Part shown: piece after piece, positions 9,601-16,797 of the stretch
Position numbering within the stretch: the first letter of the stretch is position 1
Layout of the letters: every line of letters starts with the position of its first letter
Assembly: GCA_964578835.1 (NCBI GenBank)
Contig: CAZOEL010000081.1
Span: 1 to 30,863 of the forward strand
Direction of reading: 5' to 3'
DNA length: 30,863 nt
Source: CAZOEL01 sp964578835
GTDB taxonomy: Bacteria > Desulfobacterota > Syntrophobacteria > Syntrophobacterales > Syntrophobacteraceae
Made by a program: the position numbers and the translations under genes
The notes under the pieces: model-generated
Told to the model about the DNA's origin: nothing
Databases searched by the model: none
Seen by the model: only the letters and a program-made list of their open reading frames with translations

Positions 9601-10555
9601 GATCGGGCGTCATGACGACCGCCTGTGGGATGAGGCCCGCAAAAGATGGGAAAGAGAGGGTATTACTACATGGGATTTCGGCTCTCTGCCGCACGAAATT
9701 GAAATCGGCCAGGACTCTCTGGGGTTGTCCAGGTTTGCATATCCGGGGCTTGTCGCCGAAGGGGATAACGTTGCCGTCAGACTGTTCGATAACTCGAAAG
9801 AAGCTAGACGAGAAAGTCTTAAAGGCTTGATGATCCTCTATCAGCATGCGCTATCGACGGAGCTCAGACAGTTGATGAAAAACTGGGCCTTTCCGGAAGC
9901 CGTGACTTCTATGATATTTTTCATGGGGAGCCGGAAGGATGCCAGTCTCATGCTCCAGAATTATCTCATGCGGGAGCTTTTCGGCCTGCAGCGGCCTCAA
10001 TGGCCGGAGATGGAAGAATTCGAAGAGCGGGTTCGCTCTCTTACTGGAAAGATGGGCTCTCTTGCGCTGGATATGGTAGAAGAGGCGTTGGAAGTCGTAA
10101 GAGAGAGGGATGTCACGCGGTCTGCTCTTCAGCGGTTTCAGCAAATGGCGGCCGGCGACAGGGCGGTTCTCTCTCGCCTGGAGTTGCTTTTTGGCGAGAT
10201 GGAGGAGCTTGCTCCGGGCGATTTTCTGGATAAATATGAAAGAGAGCGCATCCGGGAGCTGCCGCGCTACCTCAAGGCCCTTAGAATCAGAGGTGAAAGG
10301 GCCTACGTTTCACCCGAGAAGGATCGTTTGAAATCGGAACAGCTCGCGCCTTACGGGAAGCGCTTCGAGGAGCTCAAGGCTGCGGCGTCTTCGGATGATG
10401 CGTCATCTTGCCTTGTGGAAGAATTTCGCCAATTGTTGGAAGAGTACAAAATCAGCCTTTTTTCACCCGAAATGAAAACTCGGCTTCGGGTGTCGCCCAA
10501 GCGTCTGGAAGAGAAATGGCAGGAATGGATATCGTTAAAGGGAGCGGCGCTGTAG
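6698..10555 (+). CDS. hrpA: DEAH-box ATP-dependent RNA helicase HrpA
   Basis: The 1285-residue length matches full-size HrpA (about 1300 in E. coli), a 3'-5' RNA helicase acting on mRNA and stalled ribosomes. Motif I GETGSGKST lies at residues 52-60, then TQPRRIAA (Ia), DEAH at 149-152, SATI (III), TNVAETSITIPG (V) and QRKGRCGR (VI). The helicase-associated and OB-fold regions follow, and the long DUF3418-type C-terminal region (from about residue 700, with NYARINPGEARQIFIRSALV) distinguishes HrpA from shorter DEAH helicases. The ribosome binding site is weak (AAAGG about 15 bases upstream). The 3' end overlaps the NUDIX gene by about 40 bases, indicating translational coupling. Confidence 0.95.
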   Translation: MISSKHKEQSPESGFSLHSSFAIEYPPELPISERRDEIIDAIREHQVVIVTGETGSGKSTQIPKMCLGAGRGSRRLIGCTQPRRIAAVTLAERVADELGSSGRRLVGYKIRFQDRTTRHTRVKFMTDGILLAEAQRDRLFRAYDTIIVDEAHERTLNIDFLLGLIKKILPRRPDLKVVITSATIDPEKFSRAFDDAPIIEVSGRMYPVDVWHRPLEPVDEEDETTYVDQAVAAADALKAHLGKTGRGDILVFMPTESDIREMAQRLEERRYRNTVVLPLFGRMAAADQQRIFQPTVEEKIIIATNVAETSITIPGIRFVIDTGLARISQYNARSRTQSLPVLPVSRASADQRKGRCGRVKAGVCIRLYSEEDYLNRVLYTPPEIQRSNLAEVILRMLYLRLGNIQDFPFLDPPSPAAVKDGFGVLKELGAVDDHRKLTRLGHLMARLPIDPRLSRMLIEARKEGALRELMILTAALSVQDPRERPMDKEAQADQAHAPFKDPRSDFVMLLKIWEASFLGEKSESRSKLRKFCRERYLSYRRMREWRDIHDEIEDLLAEMGDFPDVFDPGATAQQAKSEGEAGRDANASSLPPAGYDAIHRSILSGYLSHIGMRKEKNNYLAAKNRQAMIFPGSGLFNKGGSWIVASELVQTSRLYARIVASIQPEWIEELGRHLCRYSYFEPHWEKKAGQVVAFERATLYGLTIVDRRKVNYARINPGEARQIFIRSALVEGDLPNGFAFMEHNRRLIERIEELESKARRRDLLVDDETIYRFYDERLPEFSDIRSFRKFIKDQGGDTHLRMTEADLLKAKPDRDSLDEFPDVLKIDDMELPLRYAFKPGEDDDGVTAVIPVHALHRVSSEPFEWLVPGLLLQKVTGMLKTLPKSLRRQFVPVGETAQRLFERLPFMEGRLSEQMSRCAHELTGAKVPPDEWSAEDLPLHLKVRFEVVGPDGNVLGGGRNLDELRPLAIGRHDDRLWDEARKRWEREGITTWDFGSLPHEIEIGQDSLGLSRFAYPGLVAEGDNVAVRLFDNSKEARRESLKGLMILYQHALSTELRQLMKNWAFPEAVTSMIFFMGSRKDASLMLQNYLMRELFGLQRPQWPEMEEFEERVRSLTGKMGSLALDMVEEALEVVRERDVTRSALQRFQQMAAGDRAVLSRLELLFGEMEELAPGDFLDKYERERIRELPRYLKALRIRGERAYVSPEKDRLKSEQLAPYGKRFEELKAAASSDDASSCLVEEFRQLLEEYKISLFSPEMKTRLRVSPKRLEEKWQEWISLKGAAL

Positions 10556-11427
10556 ACGCCTCTCTTCTCGATGACCCATCGGCTTTTCGGTCGCGCATTG
10601 TCGAATTGCTCGGGAGCTCATCGCGAAGCAGGGAGCTTTTCCCCACCGAGGCGTGGAATGGCATGATATCGTCAAGCGTCATGCTTCTTCTCGGCTATCA
10701 GCCATCGTGGCGCTGTTCTACGGGCTCGAATGGCGATGGTTATCGAAATAGCGCGGCATGTCCTGATGATATCTGTATCATTTTGAACAAGAGATCCCGG
10801 TGGGTTCGCCAGGCGGGAGACCTCTGCTGCCCGGGGGGATCAGTGGAGCGGGTGCTCGACCCCCGGCTTGCGAGGCTCTTGTCTCTTCCCTGTTCCCCTC
10901 TGTCTTTATGGCCGCCCTGGGCCTCTTTTCGACGGGAGCGCCCTCAAGACGCGAAGCTCCTATCCCTGCTGCTGGCGACAAGCCTTCGGGAAAGCTGGGA
11001 AGAGATGCGGCTCAATCCTTTCTGCATCCGTTTTCTCGGTCCTCTTCCTTTTCATCTCCTGCCCATCTACCATGCCGTCATACATCCGATGGTGGGATGG
11101 GTTTTCTGGCAAAAGCGGTTCTCGATCAACTGGGAAGTGGAAAAGATCGTGGCGATTCCGATAAGACTCCTATTGGACCCGTCCCGCTATGCGCGCTTCC
11201 GCCTGCATGTCCCGCATGAGCTTGAAGAGAAGATGCGCCGCACCACACAGGATTTCCCCTGCTTTATCTGCGAGGACGGAAGCGATACGGAGGTGCTCTG
11301 GGGAGCGACCTATAAAATAGTGACGTTTTTTATTGAGCTCCTCTTCGGTTTTACCGCCCCCGAATACTCGACTCTTCCGATTGTTCCCGGGCTGTTGGAC
11401 GAAGGTTATGTCTATGGCAGGCAATAA
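10516..11427 (+). CDS. NUDIX hydrolase with an expanded Nudix box
   Basis: The 303-residue protein overlaps the hrpA end in another frame. The start ATG at 10516 follows GGAAG; ATG at 10525 is an alternative. A CoA-pyrophosphatase-like Nudix box is visible but split: QAGDLCCPGG near residue 97, then about 50 residues, then ATSLRESWEEMRLNP carrying the catalytic R-E-x-x-E-E. The canonical box is 23 residues long, so there is an insertion, rich in Leu, Pro and Trp, between its halves. NUDIX enzymes cleave nucleoside-diphosphate-linked compounds; CoA or a dinucleotide is a reasonable guess. The C-terminal third is hydrophobic (IVTFFIELLFGF) and could associate with membrane. Confidence 0.75.
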   Translation: MAGMDIVKGSGAVDASLLDDPSAFRSRIVELLGSSSRSRELFPTEAWNGMISSSVMLLLGYQPSWRCSTGSNGDGYRNSAACPDDICIILNKRSRWVRQAGDLCCPGGSVERVLDPRLARLLSLPCSPLSLWPPWASFRRERPQDAKLLSLLLATSLRESWEEMRLNPFCIRFLGPLPFHLLPIYHAVIHPMVGWVFWQKRFSINWEVEKIVAIPIRLLLDPSRYARFRLHVPHELEEKMRRTTQDFPCFICEDGSDTEVLWGATYKIVTFFIELLFGFTAPEYSTLPIVPGLLDEGYVYGRQ

Positions 11428-11453
11428 GTCTTTTCAATGAAAGGATGACGAAA

Positions 11454-11810
11454 ATGACCGGAGAAGGCGATCTGGTTTTGGTGCATATGGATGGCAAGCC
11501 CACTTTTTTTGCGCGTGTCGAGTCGATCGAAGCCGATTTCAAACCGGGCTGGCATCACATAAAAATGCTGGTGCTTCAGGTCCCGCTTGTGGTGATCACA
11601 TGGATTCTGCGGGATGCCTACATTGATGGAGAAGAGTTTACAATGGGAGGACGGCCTGTGAGGCTCGAGAAAGTTGTCTCGCCGGAAGAAACTGAAAAGC
11701 CGGAGGAGAAGGAGATCTCTCCCGAAGGCACGAATGTGGTTGAAGCGCCGCCAGAAACGGGAGAAAAAGGCAAGATCATTTCTTTTAAAGACCGACGCAA
11801 GAAAGATTAG
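11454..11810 (+). CDS. Small conserved protein of unknown function
   Basis: The 118-residue protein has an N-terminal half of beta-strand-like character (GDLVLVHMDGKPTFFARVES, then a Trp-His-His-rich segment around KPGWHHIKMLVLQVPLV). The acidic, low-complexity tail is rich in Pro, Glu and Lys (EETEKPEEKEISPEG) and ends in KDRRKKD. No enzyme motif is visible; a small adaptor or ligand-binding barrel is possible. I prefer ATG at 11454 because AAGGA lies 8 bases upstream; the in-frame ATG at 11445 has no such spacing. It sits 26 bases after the NUDIX gene, likely co-transcribed. Its stop codon overlaps the stop of the convergent HD gene by two bases (11807-11810). Confidence 0.65.
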   Translation: MTGEGDLVLVHMDGKPTFFARVESIEADFKPGWHHIKMLVLQVPLVVITWILRDAYIDGEEFTMGGRPVRLEKVVSPEETEKPEEKEISPEGTNVVEAPPETGEKGKIISFKDRRKKD

Positions 11811-12503
11811 TCTTCCTGATGCTTGCGCCACCAATGGTCGTGGCCCTCGAACCACCATGCGGCGGAATCGGTTCTGAGCGCTTCGTTCGCCACCTCTTTT
11901 CCGATGTCGGTCCTGAGTCGTTTGAGCGCGAAATGGATCCATTTCTGAGCGTAGGCGTTTCCGAGATCGAATTGGGTCTTGAGCTCGAGTATCAAATCCA
12001 GTTGGTCCGCGTCGTGTGCGAGCTTTGCTTCGGCCGTTTCACCCGCTTTGTATTCCTCGTAAAGAGCAATGATGTCGTCTCCGAAGGGAAGGGTTTCCGC
12101 CAGGTCCGAAACGGCTCCTTTCTCGTCTACTTTCAGGTACTGCTTGTTGACGTANNNNNNNNNNCATGCGCGGCACAGTTCAGCGCCCGTCCCTTCGCAC
12201 GTACTGCTTGTTGACGTAGTTCATATCCCCCGTTCTCGCCTCGGGCGCATCGTGAAACAGGCAGAGACAGACGACCTTGAAAAGATCGACGCCGGGGCTC
12301 ATTTTTGCAAGCGAATAGCCGATGAGCGTCATGCGGAAAGAGTGGTCGGCGACCGACTCTCCCCCTGAGCCGAGGAATTGAAACCCGGAGCGCGGAGTCT
12401 TCTTGAGCATCCCCAGCTCGAAGAAAAAATTGACGACATTCTTATGGTTGGATGCGCGATGCGCAGATTCTTCTTTCGATTTTTCCATCGGGTCCATTTT
12501 CAT
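11807..12503 (-). CDS. HD-domain 5'-deoxynucleotidase-like hydrolase, interrupted by scaffold gap
   Basis: The product resembles the HDDC2/YfbR group of HD phosphohydrolases that dephosphorylate (deoxy)nucleoside monophosphates. Metal-binding residues are His in SVADHSFRM, the His-Asp pair in LFHDAPEARTGD, and Asp in LAHDADQLDLI. The frame is broken by ten N at 12155-12164. An 18-bp sequence is present on both sides (12137-12154 and 12201-12218). Merging the copies removes 64 bases, restores one uninterrupted frame, and reads straight through as NYVNKQYLKVDEK, giving 210 residues, normal for the family. The break is therefore an assembly artefact, not a mutation. Start ATG at 12503 follows GAGGAG. 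Confidence 0.85.
12137..12218. other. Scaffold gap with duplicated 18-bp flanks
   Basis: Ten N (12155-12164) join two contigs. GTACTGCTTGTTGACGTA occurs immediately left of the gap and again at 12201-12218. The 36 bases at 12165-12200 fit neither the coding frame nor the protein family, so they are probably an erroneous contig end. Confidence 0.85.
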
Positions 12504-12594
12504 CTTGAGCTCCTCTCTGCTTAGCGTAATTCTAGCAACATGCGACCTTTTGTCAACGAAGGCGGGCTGTCCTTGAAAAAGTTGACCTCATCGG

Positions 12595-12623
12595 TTGACA
12601 GCTGAAAATAATACTCTTACAAT
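12595..12623 (+). promoter_or_regulatory. Near-consensus sigma70 promoter of the ilv operon
   Basis: TTGACA at 12595-12600 (6/6 consensus) and TACAAT at 12618-12623 (5/6) are separated by exactly 17 bases. This predicts a transcript start near 12630 and a leader of about 120 bases before ilvB. It is the best promoter match in the window. Confidence 0.8.
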
Positions 12624-12637
12624 CCCCCTTCTATCTA

Positions 12638-12740
12638 ATGAAAATTGTTAACATTGAACATCGCTTGTTGTAATAAGAGCGAGCGCGGGCAAGTAGATAC
12701 GAAAATGAAAGTGTTGACTCGAAGCCAGCTTGGCCACTGA
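12638..12740 (+). promoter_or_regulatory. ilv leader with two possible leader peptides
   Basis: Two tiny frames lie in the leader. 12638-12673 encodes MKIVNIEHRLL and 12705-12740 encodes MKVLTRSQLGH, the latter ending in TGA three bases before the ilvB ribosome-binding GGG. The first has five branched-chain codons (Ile, Val, Ile, Leu, Leu) out of eleven, as expected for a ribosome-mediated attenuator. Neither has a clear Shine-Dalgarno sequence and I see no GC-rich terminator hairpin with a T-run, so the attenuation idea is weak. Confidence 0.3.
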
Positions 12741-12749
12741 GGGTTGTTT

Positions 12750-14468
12750 ATGAAGTTAAAAGGCGCACAGATTTTCTTTGAGTGTTTGAAGAAAGAAGGG
12801 GTCGACGTCATCTTTGGTTTTCCCGGAGGTGCGGTTCTCGATCTCTACCATGAAATGCCCAAATCAGGCATCCGGCATATTCTCGTTCGTCACGAGCAGG
12901 GGGCTGCTCACATGGCGGACGGCTACGCTAGAGCGACGGGGCGGGTGGGCGTCTGCCTGGTGACTTCAGGTCCTGGAGCGACCAATACCGTGACCGGAAT
13001 CGCCACAGCCTATATGGATTCGGTGCCCATGGTCATCTTTACCGGTCAGGTTCCCACTGCTCTGATCGGCAACGACGCCTTCCAGGAGGTTGATATCGTT
13101 GGAATCACGCGTCCCTGCACCAAGCACAATTACCTGGTCAAAGACGTGAACGACATGGCGAGAGTCATCAAAGAAGCCTTTTTCCTCGCTCGCACCGGTC
13201 GTCCGGGTCCTGTGCTGGTGGATTTGCCGAAAGATGTCGTTCAGGCCACGACGGAGTTTCGATATCCCAAGAGGGTCGAGCTCACAGGATACCGGCCGAC
13301 GATCGAGGCGCATATGGGACAGATCAAACGGGCCGTTCAACTAATCAAGAAGTCCAAGAATCCGGTTGTTTACGCCGGCGGAGGCGTTATCGCTTCGGGC
13401 TCCTCTGACGAGCTCATTCGGTTTGCAGATCTGATCGGCGCTCCTGTTACAACCACTCTGATGGGGCTTGGGTGCTTCCCGGCAGTGAAGAAAAATGAGG
13501 ACGGCTCGAAGGGGCTGAACCCCTTATGGTTGGGGATGCTCGGGATGCACGGGACTTTTCGCGCCAATATGGCTATTTCACACGCCGATCTGGTGATTGG
13601 CGTCGGAGCGCGCTTCGATGACCGGGTCACGGGAAAGATTGCGGGATTTGCTCCCAAGGCGAAGATCATCCACATCGATATCGATCCCACCAGCATCAGC
13701 AAGAACGTCGAAGTGGACATCCCGATCGTAGGCGACTGCAAGAACGCTCTCGAGAAGCTGATTCAGACAATTGAGGCCGAGCCCCTCGAAGGGCTCGAAG
13801 AGAGCCGCGCCCCCTGGTTGAGCCAGATTGCCACGTGGCGGGAGACCTATCCTCTGTCCTACAAACAGGAAGGGGATATCATCAAGCCTCAATTTGTGGT
13901 AGACAAGATATACGAGGTATGCAACGGCGATGCGATCATCACCACGGAAGTGGGCCAAAATCAGATGTGGGCCGCTCAGTATTTTCACCTGGAGAGCCCT
14001 CGATCTTTTCTGAGCTCAGGCGGTTTGGGTACGATGGGCTACGGCCTTCCCGCCGCTATTGGCGCGCAGGTCGCCTTTCCCGATAGACTGGTGGTGGATA
14101 TCGCCGGGGATGGAAGCATCCAGATGAATATTCAAGAGCTCATCACGGCTGTGTGCAATTGCCTGCCGGTAAAGGTCGCCATATTGAACAACCGCTTCCT
14201 GGGCATGGTGCGCCAGTGGCAGGAGCTCTTTTATGAAAAGAACTATTGCTCCACGTGCATGGACGCCGCTCCCGACTTTGTGAAGCTGGCCGAAGCGTAT
14301 GGAGCCGTAGGGCTTAGAGCGACCAGGCCCGAAGAGGTTGAACCGATGATCAGAGAGGCGTTTTCTATCAATCGGCCTGTTCTTATGGATTTTATCGTCG
14401 AACAGGAAGAGGGAGTCTATCCGATGGTGCCCGCAGGGAAGAACATCTCAGAAATGTTGCTGGTGTAA
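12750..14468 (+). CDS. ilvB: Acetolactate synthase, large (catalytic) subunit
   Basis: The enzyme condenses two pyruvates to 2-acetolactate, or pyruvate with 2-oxobutyrate, the first common step of Val, Leu and Ile synthesis. It uses thiamine diphosphate, Mg and FAD. At 572 residues it has the three thiamine-enzyme domains: catalytic Glu49 in RHEQGAAHMADGYARATG, the central FAD/Rossmann region (GARFDDRVTG, HIDIDPTSISKN), and the C-terminal thiamine motif starting GDGSIQMN and ending ILNN. The ATG at 12750 follows TGAGGG by 6 bases; a TTG two codons earlier is less likely. It is the first gene of an operon with ilvN (3-base gap) and ilvC. Confidence 0.96.
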   Translation: MKLKGAQIFFECLKKEGVDVIFGFPGGAVLDLYHEMPKSGIRHILVRHEQGAAHMADGYARATGRVGVCLVTSGPGATNTVTGIATAYMDSVPMVIFTGQVPTALIGNDAFQEVDIVGITRPCTKHNYLVKDVNDMARVIKEAFFLARTGRPGPVLVDLPKDVVQATTEFRYPKRVELTGYRPTIEAHMGQIKRAVQLIKKSKNPVVYAGGGVIASGSSDELIRFADLIGAPVTTTLMGLGCFPAVKKNEDGSKGLNPLWLGMLGMHGTFRANMAISHADLVIGVGARFDDRVTGKIAGFAPKAKIIHIDIDPTSISKNVEVDIPIVGDCKNALEKLIQTIEAEPLEGLEESRAPWLSQIATWRETYPLSYKQEGDIIKPQFVVDKIYEVCNGDAIITTEVGQNQMWAAQYFHLESPRSFLSSGGLGTMGYGLPAAIGAQVAFPDRLVVDIAGDGSIQMNIQELITAVCNCLPVKVAILNNRFLGMVRQWQELFYEKNYCSTCMDAAPDFVKLAEAYGAVGLRATRPEEVEPMIREAFSINRPVLMDFIVEQEEGVYPMVPAGKNISEMLLV

Positions 14469-14471
14469 GCC

Positions 14472-14972
14472 ATGGAGAACAATAACAAACAGAGGCATAC
14501 AATAGGCGTTCTGGTGGAAAATCAGCCGGGGGTTCTCTCAAGAGTTGCAGGGTTGTTCTCGGGGAGGGGCTTCAATATCGAGTGTCTGACGGTTGCTGAG
14601 ACGCATGAGCCCGGTTTGTCGCGCATCACGCTCGTTACCATTGGCGATCAACCCATATTGGAGCAGATCGTCAAGCAGCTCAACAAGCTGATCAACGTGA
14701 TCAAGGTCTACGATTTCAGGGAAACGGATTTCGTGGACCGTGAGATGGCGCTGATCAAGGTGCGCGCGGAGCAGCCGACGAGGGCTGAAGTGCTTCGCAT
14801 CGTCGATATCTTTCGTGCAAAAGTCGTGGACGTGAGCCCTCATTTCTACACCATAGAAGTTACGGGAAACGACAGCAAGATTTCGGCTATCCTCGAGCTG
14901 CTTGGCCAGATCGGGATCGTCGAGGTGGCCCGCACCGGAAAAGCGGCGCTGGCCCGAAGTAAAAAACATTAA
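14472..14972 (+). CDS. ilvN: Acetolactate synthase, small regulatory subunit
   Basis: The 166-residue regulatory partner of IlvB confers valine feedback inhibition and activates the large subunit. The N-terminal ACT domain (residues 9-80) shows HTIGVLVENQPGVLSRVAGL and GRGFNIECLTV, which form the valine-binding dimer interface. The C-terminal ALS_ss domain has REMALIKVRAE and the ending IGIVEVARTGKAAL. Length equals that of typical bacterial small subunits (about 160-170). It starts three bases after ilvB with little ribosome binding site of its own, so translation is probably coupled. Confidence 0.95.
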   Translation: MENNNKQRHTIGVLVENQPGVLSRVAGLFSGRGFNIECLTVAETHEPGLSRITLVTIGDQPILEQIVKQLNKLINVIKVYDFRETDFVDREMALIKVRAEQPTRAEVLRIVDIFRAKVVDVSPHFYTIEVTGNDSKISAILELLGQIGIVEVARTGKAALARSKKH

Positions 14973-14991
14973 TCAAATAAAGGGGATAGGA

Positions 14992-15993
14992 ATGCAGATT
15001 TACTACGAGGCGGATGCGGATCTCAATATCCTCCGCGGGAAGAAAGTAGCCATTATCGGATACGGGAGTCAGGGACACGCACAGGCGCAGAATCTCCGCG
15101 ATAGCGGGATCGATGTCGTCGTATCGGAGCTTCCCGGCCTGCCCAATTACGAGAAGGCGGTGGAAGACGGCTTCAAGCCCATTTCCGCCAGAGAAGCCGC
15201 CGAGAGCTGCGAGGTGATCCAGATCCTGACGCCCGATCACATGCAGGCGCGCCTGTATAGAGAAGATGTCGCCCAGAGCATGAAAGCCGGCAAGACGCTT
15301 CTCTTTTCGCATGGATTCAATATCCATTTCGCACAGATCCTTCCGCCTCCGGATGTGGATGTCGTTATGGTGGCCCCCAAAGGTCCCGGGCATCTCGTTC
15401 GCAGCGAGTACGTGCGCGGCGCCGGCGTGCCGGCCCTCTACGCCATCCAGCAGGACGCCAGCGGGCAGGCTACTCAGACCGCTCTCGCTTACGCCAAAGG
15501 CATCGGCGCCACTCGAGCCGGCGTGCTCTATACAACCTTCAAGGAAGAAACCGAGACGGATCTCTTCGGCGAGCAGAGCGTTCTTTGCGGCGGCGTTTCG
15601 GAGTTGATCAAGGCGGGCTTCGATACTCTCGTCGAAGCGGGATATCAGCCGGAGATCGCCTTCTTCGAGTGCATGCACGAGCTCAAGCTGATAGTGGACC
15701 TCATCTATCGCGGCGGCCTCTCCTATATGCGCTACTCCATTAGCGATACGGCCGAGTATGGGGATCTTACTCGCGGGAAGCGAATCATCACGGAAGAAAC
15801 TCGAGCCGTCATGAGAGACATCCTGTCGGAAATTCAATCCGGCGAATTTGCCAAGGAATGGATTCTCGAAAATCAGGCCGGGTCTCCCATGTTCCGGGCA
15901 AGGCGCGAGCAGGAAAAAAGACATCAGGTGGAAGAAGTGGGCGCCAGACTTCGGGCCATGATGCCTTTCCTGGACGCGAAAAAGATGATCTAA
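14992..15993 (+). CDS. ilvC: Ketol-acid reductoisomerase (class I)
   Basis: The enzyme isomerises and reduces acetolactate or acetohydroxybutyrate to the dihydroxy acid with NAD(P)H and Mg. At 333 residues it is the short class I form. The nucleotide-binding motif GYGSQGHAQ is at residues 22-30; the knotted C-terminal domain carries the Mg-binding TETDLFGEQSVLCGG and the conserved GGLSYMRYSISDTAEYGD. The start ATG is preceded by AAAGGGGATAGGA; an upstream extension of the frame only overlaps the ilvN end. It is third in the ilv operon. Confidence 0.96.
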   Translation: MQIYYEADADLNILRGKKVAIIGYGSQGHAQAQNLRDSGIDVVVSELPGLPNYEKAVEDGFKPISAREAAESCEVIQILTPDHMQARLYREDVAQSMKAGKTLLFSHGFNIHFAQILPPPDVDVVMVAPKGPGHLVRSEYVRGAGVPALYAIQQDASGQATQTALAYAKGIGATRAGVLYTTFKEETETDLFGEQSVLCGGVSELIKAGFDTLVEAGYQPEIAFFECMHELKLIVDLIYRGGLSYMRYSISDTAEYGDLTRGKRIITEETRAVMRDILSEIQSGEFAKEWILENQAGSPMFRARREQEKRHQVEEVGARLRAMMPFLDAKKMI

Positions 15994-16068
15994 TTCTTAT
16001 TAGCGTCCCTGTTCCGGTTCAAACCGTTCCTTAGGTCCGGTGGTTGCGGGGAGGATCGATGGAAATCG

Positions 16069-16103
16069 TTCGGGCGGAGATAATTGATTTATCTCCGCCC
16101 GAA
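16069..16103. repeat. Perfect 15-bp stem-loop between ilvC and psd
   Basis: Arms at 16069-16083 and 16089-16103 (TTCGGGCGGAGATAA and its complement) are perfectly paired around a 5-base loop TTGAT. There is no T-run on either side, so it is not a classical intrinsic terminator. It may stabilise the ilv mRNA 3' end, mark an RNase processing site, or act as a weak attenuator ahead of the phospholipid genes. Confidence 0.75.
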
Positions 16104-16131
16104 AATCTTGCAAGAAAGGAAAAATGGCAAA

Positions 16132-16797
16132 GTGAGCTCCGCTGATTTCAGGCTCAAGTCTTCCCATATCCCTGTCGCTCGCGAAGGGATTCCTTACATA
16201 GCAGCAGCGGCTTTCTCCACCTTGATTGCAGCAATCCTGGGATATTCCGTTCTGGCTTTCCCCCTCTTGTTCGTTACTCTTTTCATCTGGCATTTTTTTC
16301 GCGATCCCCAAAGGGTTTTCTGCGCCGCTCCGAATGATGTCGCCTCGCCTGCGGACGGCAACATCATCTCGGTAAAGAGGGTGGAGAATACGCTGTTTAT
16401 CGATAAGCCGCGCATGAAGATCAGCATCTTTATGTCCGTTTTTGATGTTCATGTGAACCGCATTCCGCTTACCGGCGAGGTCAAGGGGCTCTTTTACAAG
16501 AAAGGGAGCTTCATGGCCGCAAACTTCGCTCAAGCGAGCGTCGAAAACGAGCAGAACTGGATGTGGATTCAAACGGAGTCGGGCCGCGACCTGGTGATGA
16601 GTCAGGTAGCCGGGCTAATCGCCCGCAGAATTGTCTGCTGGCCTTCCATTGGCGATCGCGTTCTGCAGGGAGAGCGGTTCGGGATGATTCGTTTCGGTTC
16701 GAGGATGGATGTTTATGTTCCCGAGGATAGCGAGATCCTGGTTTCCCAAGGGCAGCACGTTTACGGGGGTGAAACGGTTCTATGCCGGATGAAATAA
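16132..16797 (+). CDS. psd: Phosphatidylserine decarboxylase proenzyme (short, archaeal type)
   Basis: The enzyme decarboxylates phosphatidylserine to phosphatidylethanolamine at the inner membrane. The proenzyme self-cleaves at Gly189-Ser190 in RFGSRMD; Ser190 becomes the pyruvoyl group, leaving a beta chain of about 189 and an alpha chain of about 32 residues. Other family marks are IPVAREG near the start, a hydrophobic pair of segments (residues 20-50), SPADGNIISV and FMSVFDVHVNR. At 221 residues it is the short archaeal-type subfamily. The start is most likely GTG at 16132, since the nearby ATG (16124) is in another frame and hits a stop; AAGGA is 12 bases upstream. Its end overlaps pssA by 16 bases. 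Confidence 0.92.
   Translation: MSSADFRLKSSHIPVAREGIPYIAAAAFSTLIAAILGYSVLAFPLLFVTLFIWHFFRDPQRVFCAAPNDVASPADGNIISVKRVENTLFIDKPRMKISIFMSVFDVHVNRIPLTGEVKGLFYKKGSFMAANFAQASVENEQNWMWIQTESGRDLVMSQVAGLIARRIVCWPSIGDRVLQGERFGMIRFGSRMDVYVPEDSEILVSQGQHVYGGETVLCRMK

Noticed and set aside
12165..12200. 36-bp segment as a genuine insertion in the HD gene
   Set aside because: It lies between a gap and an exact 18-bp duplicate; removing it restores the family sequence, so an assembly error is simpler.
12630..12749. T-box or leucine/isoleucine riboswitch upstream of ilvB
   Set aside because: No T-box sequence, no specifier loop and no terminator hairpin are visible; the leader is too short for a T-box.
14887..15924. 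345-codon open frame on the - strand
   Set aside because: Antisense to ilvC; no recognisable protein features.
16069..16103. Intrinsic terminator of the ilv operon
   Set aside because: The stem is perfect but neither strand has a following T-run.
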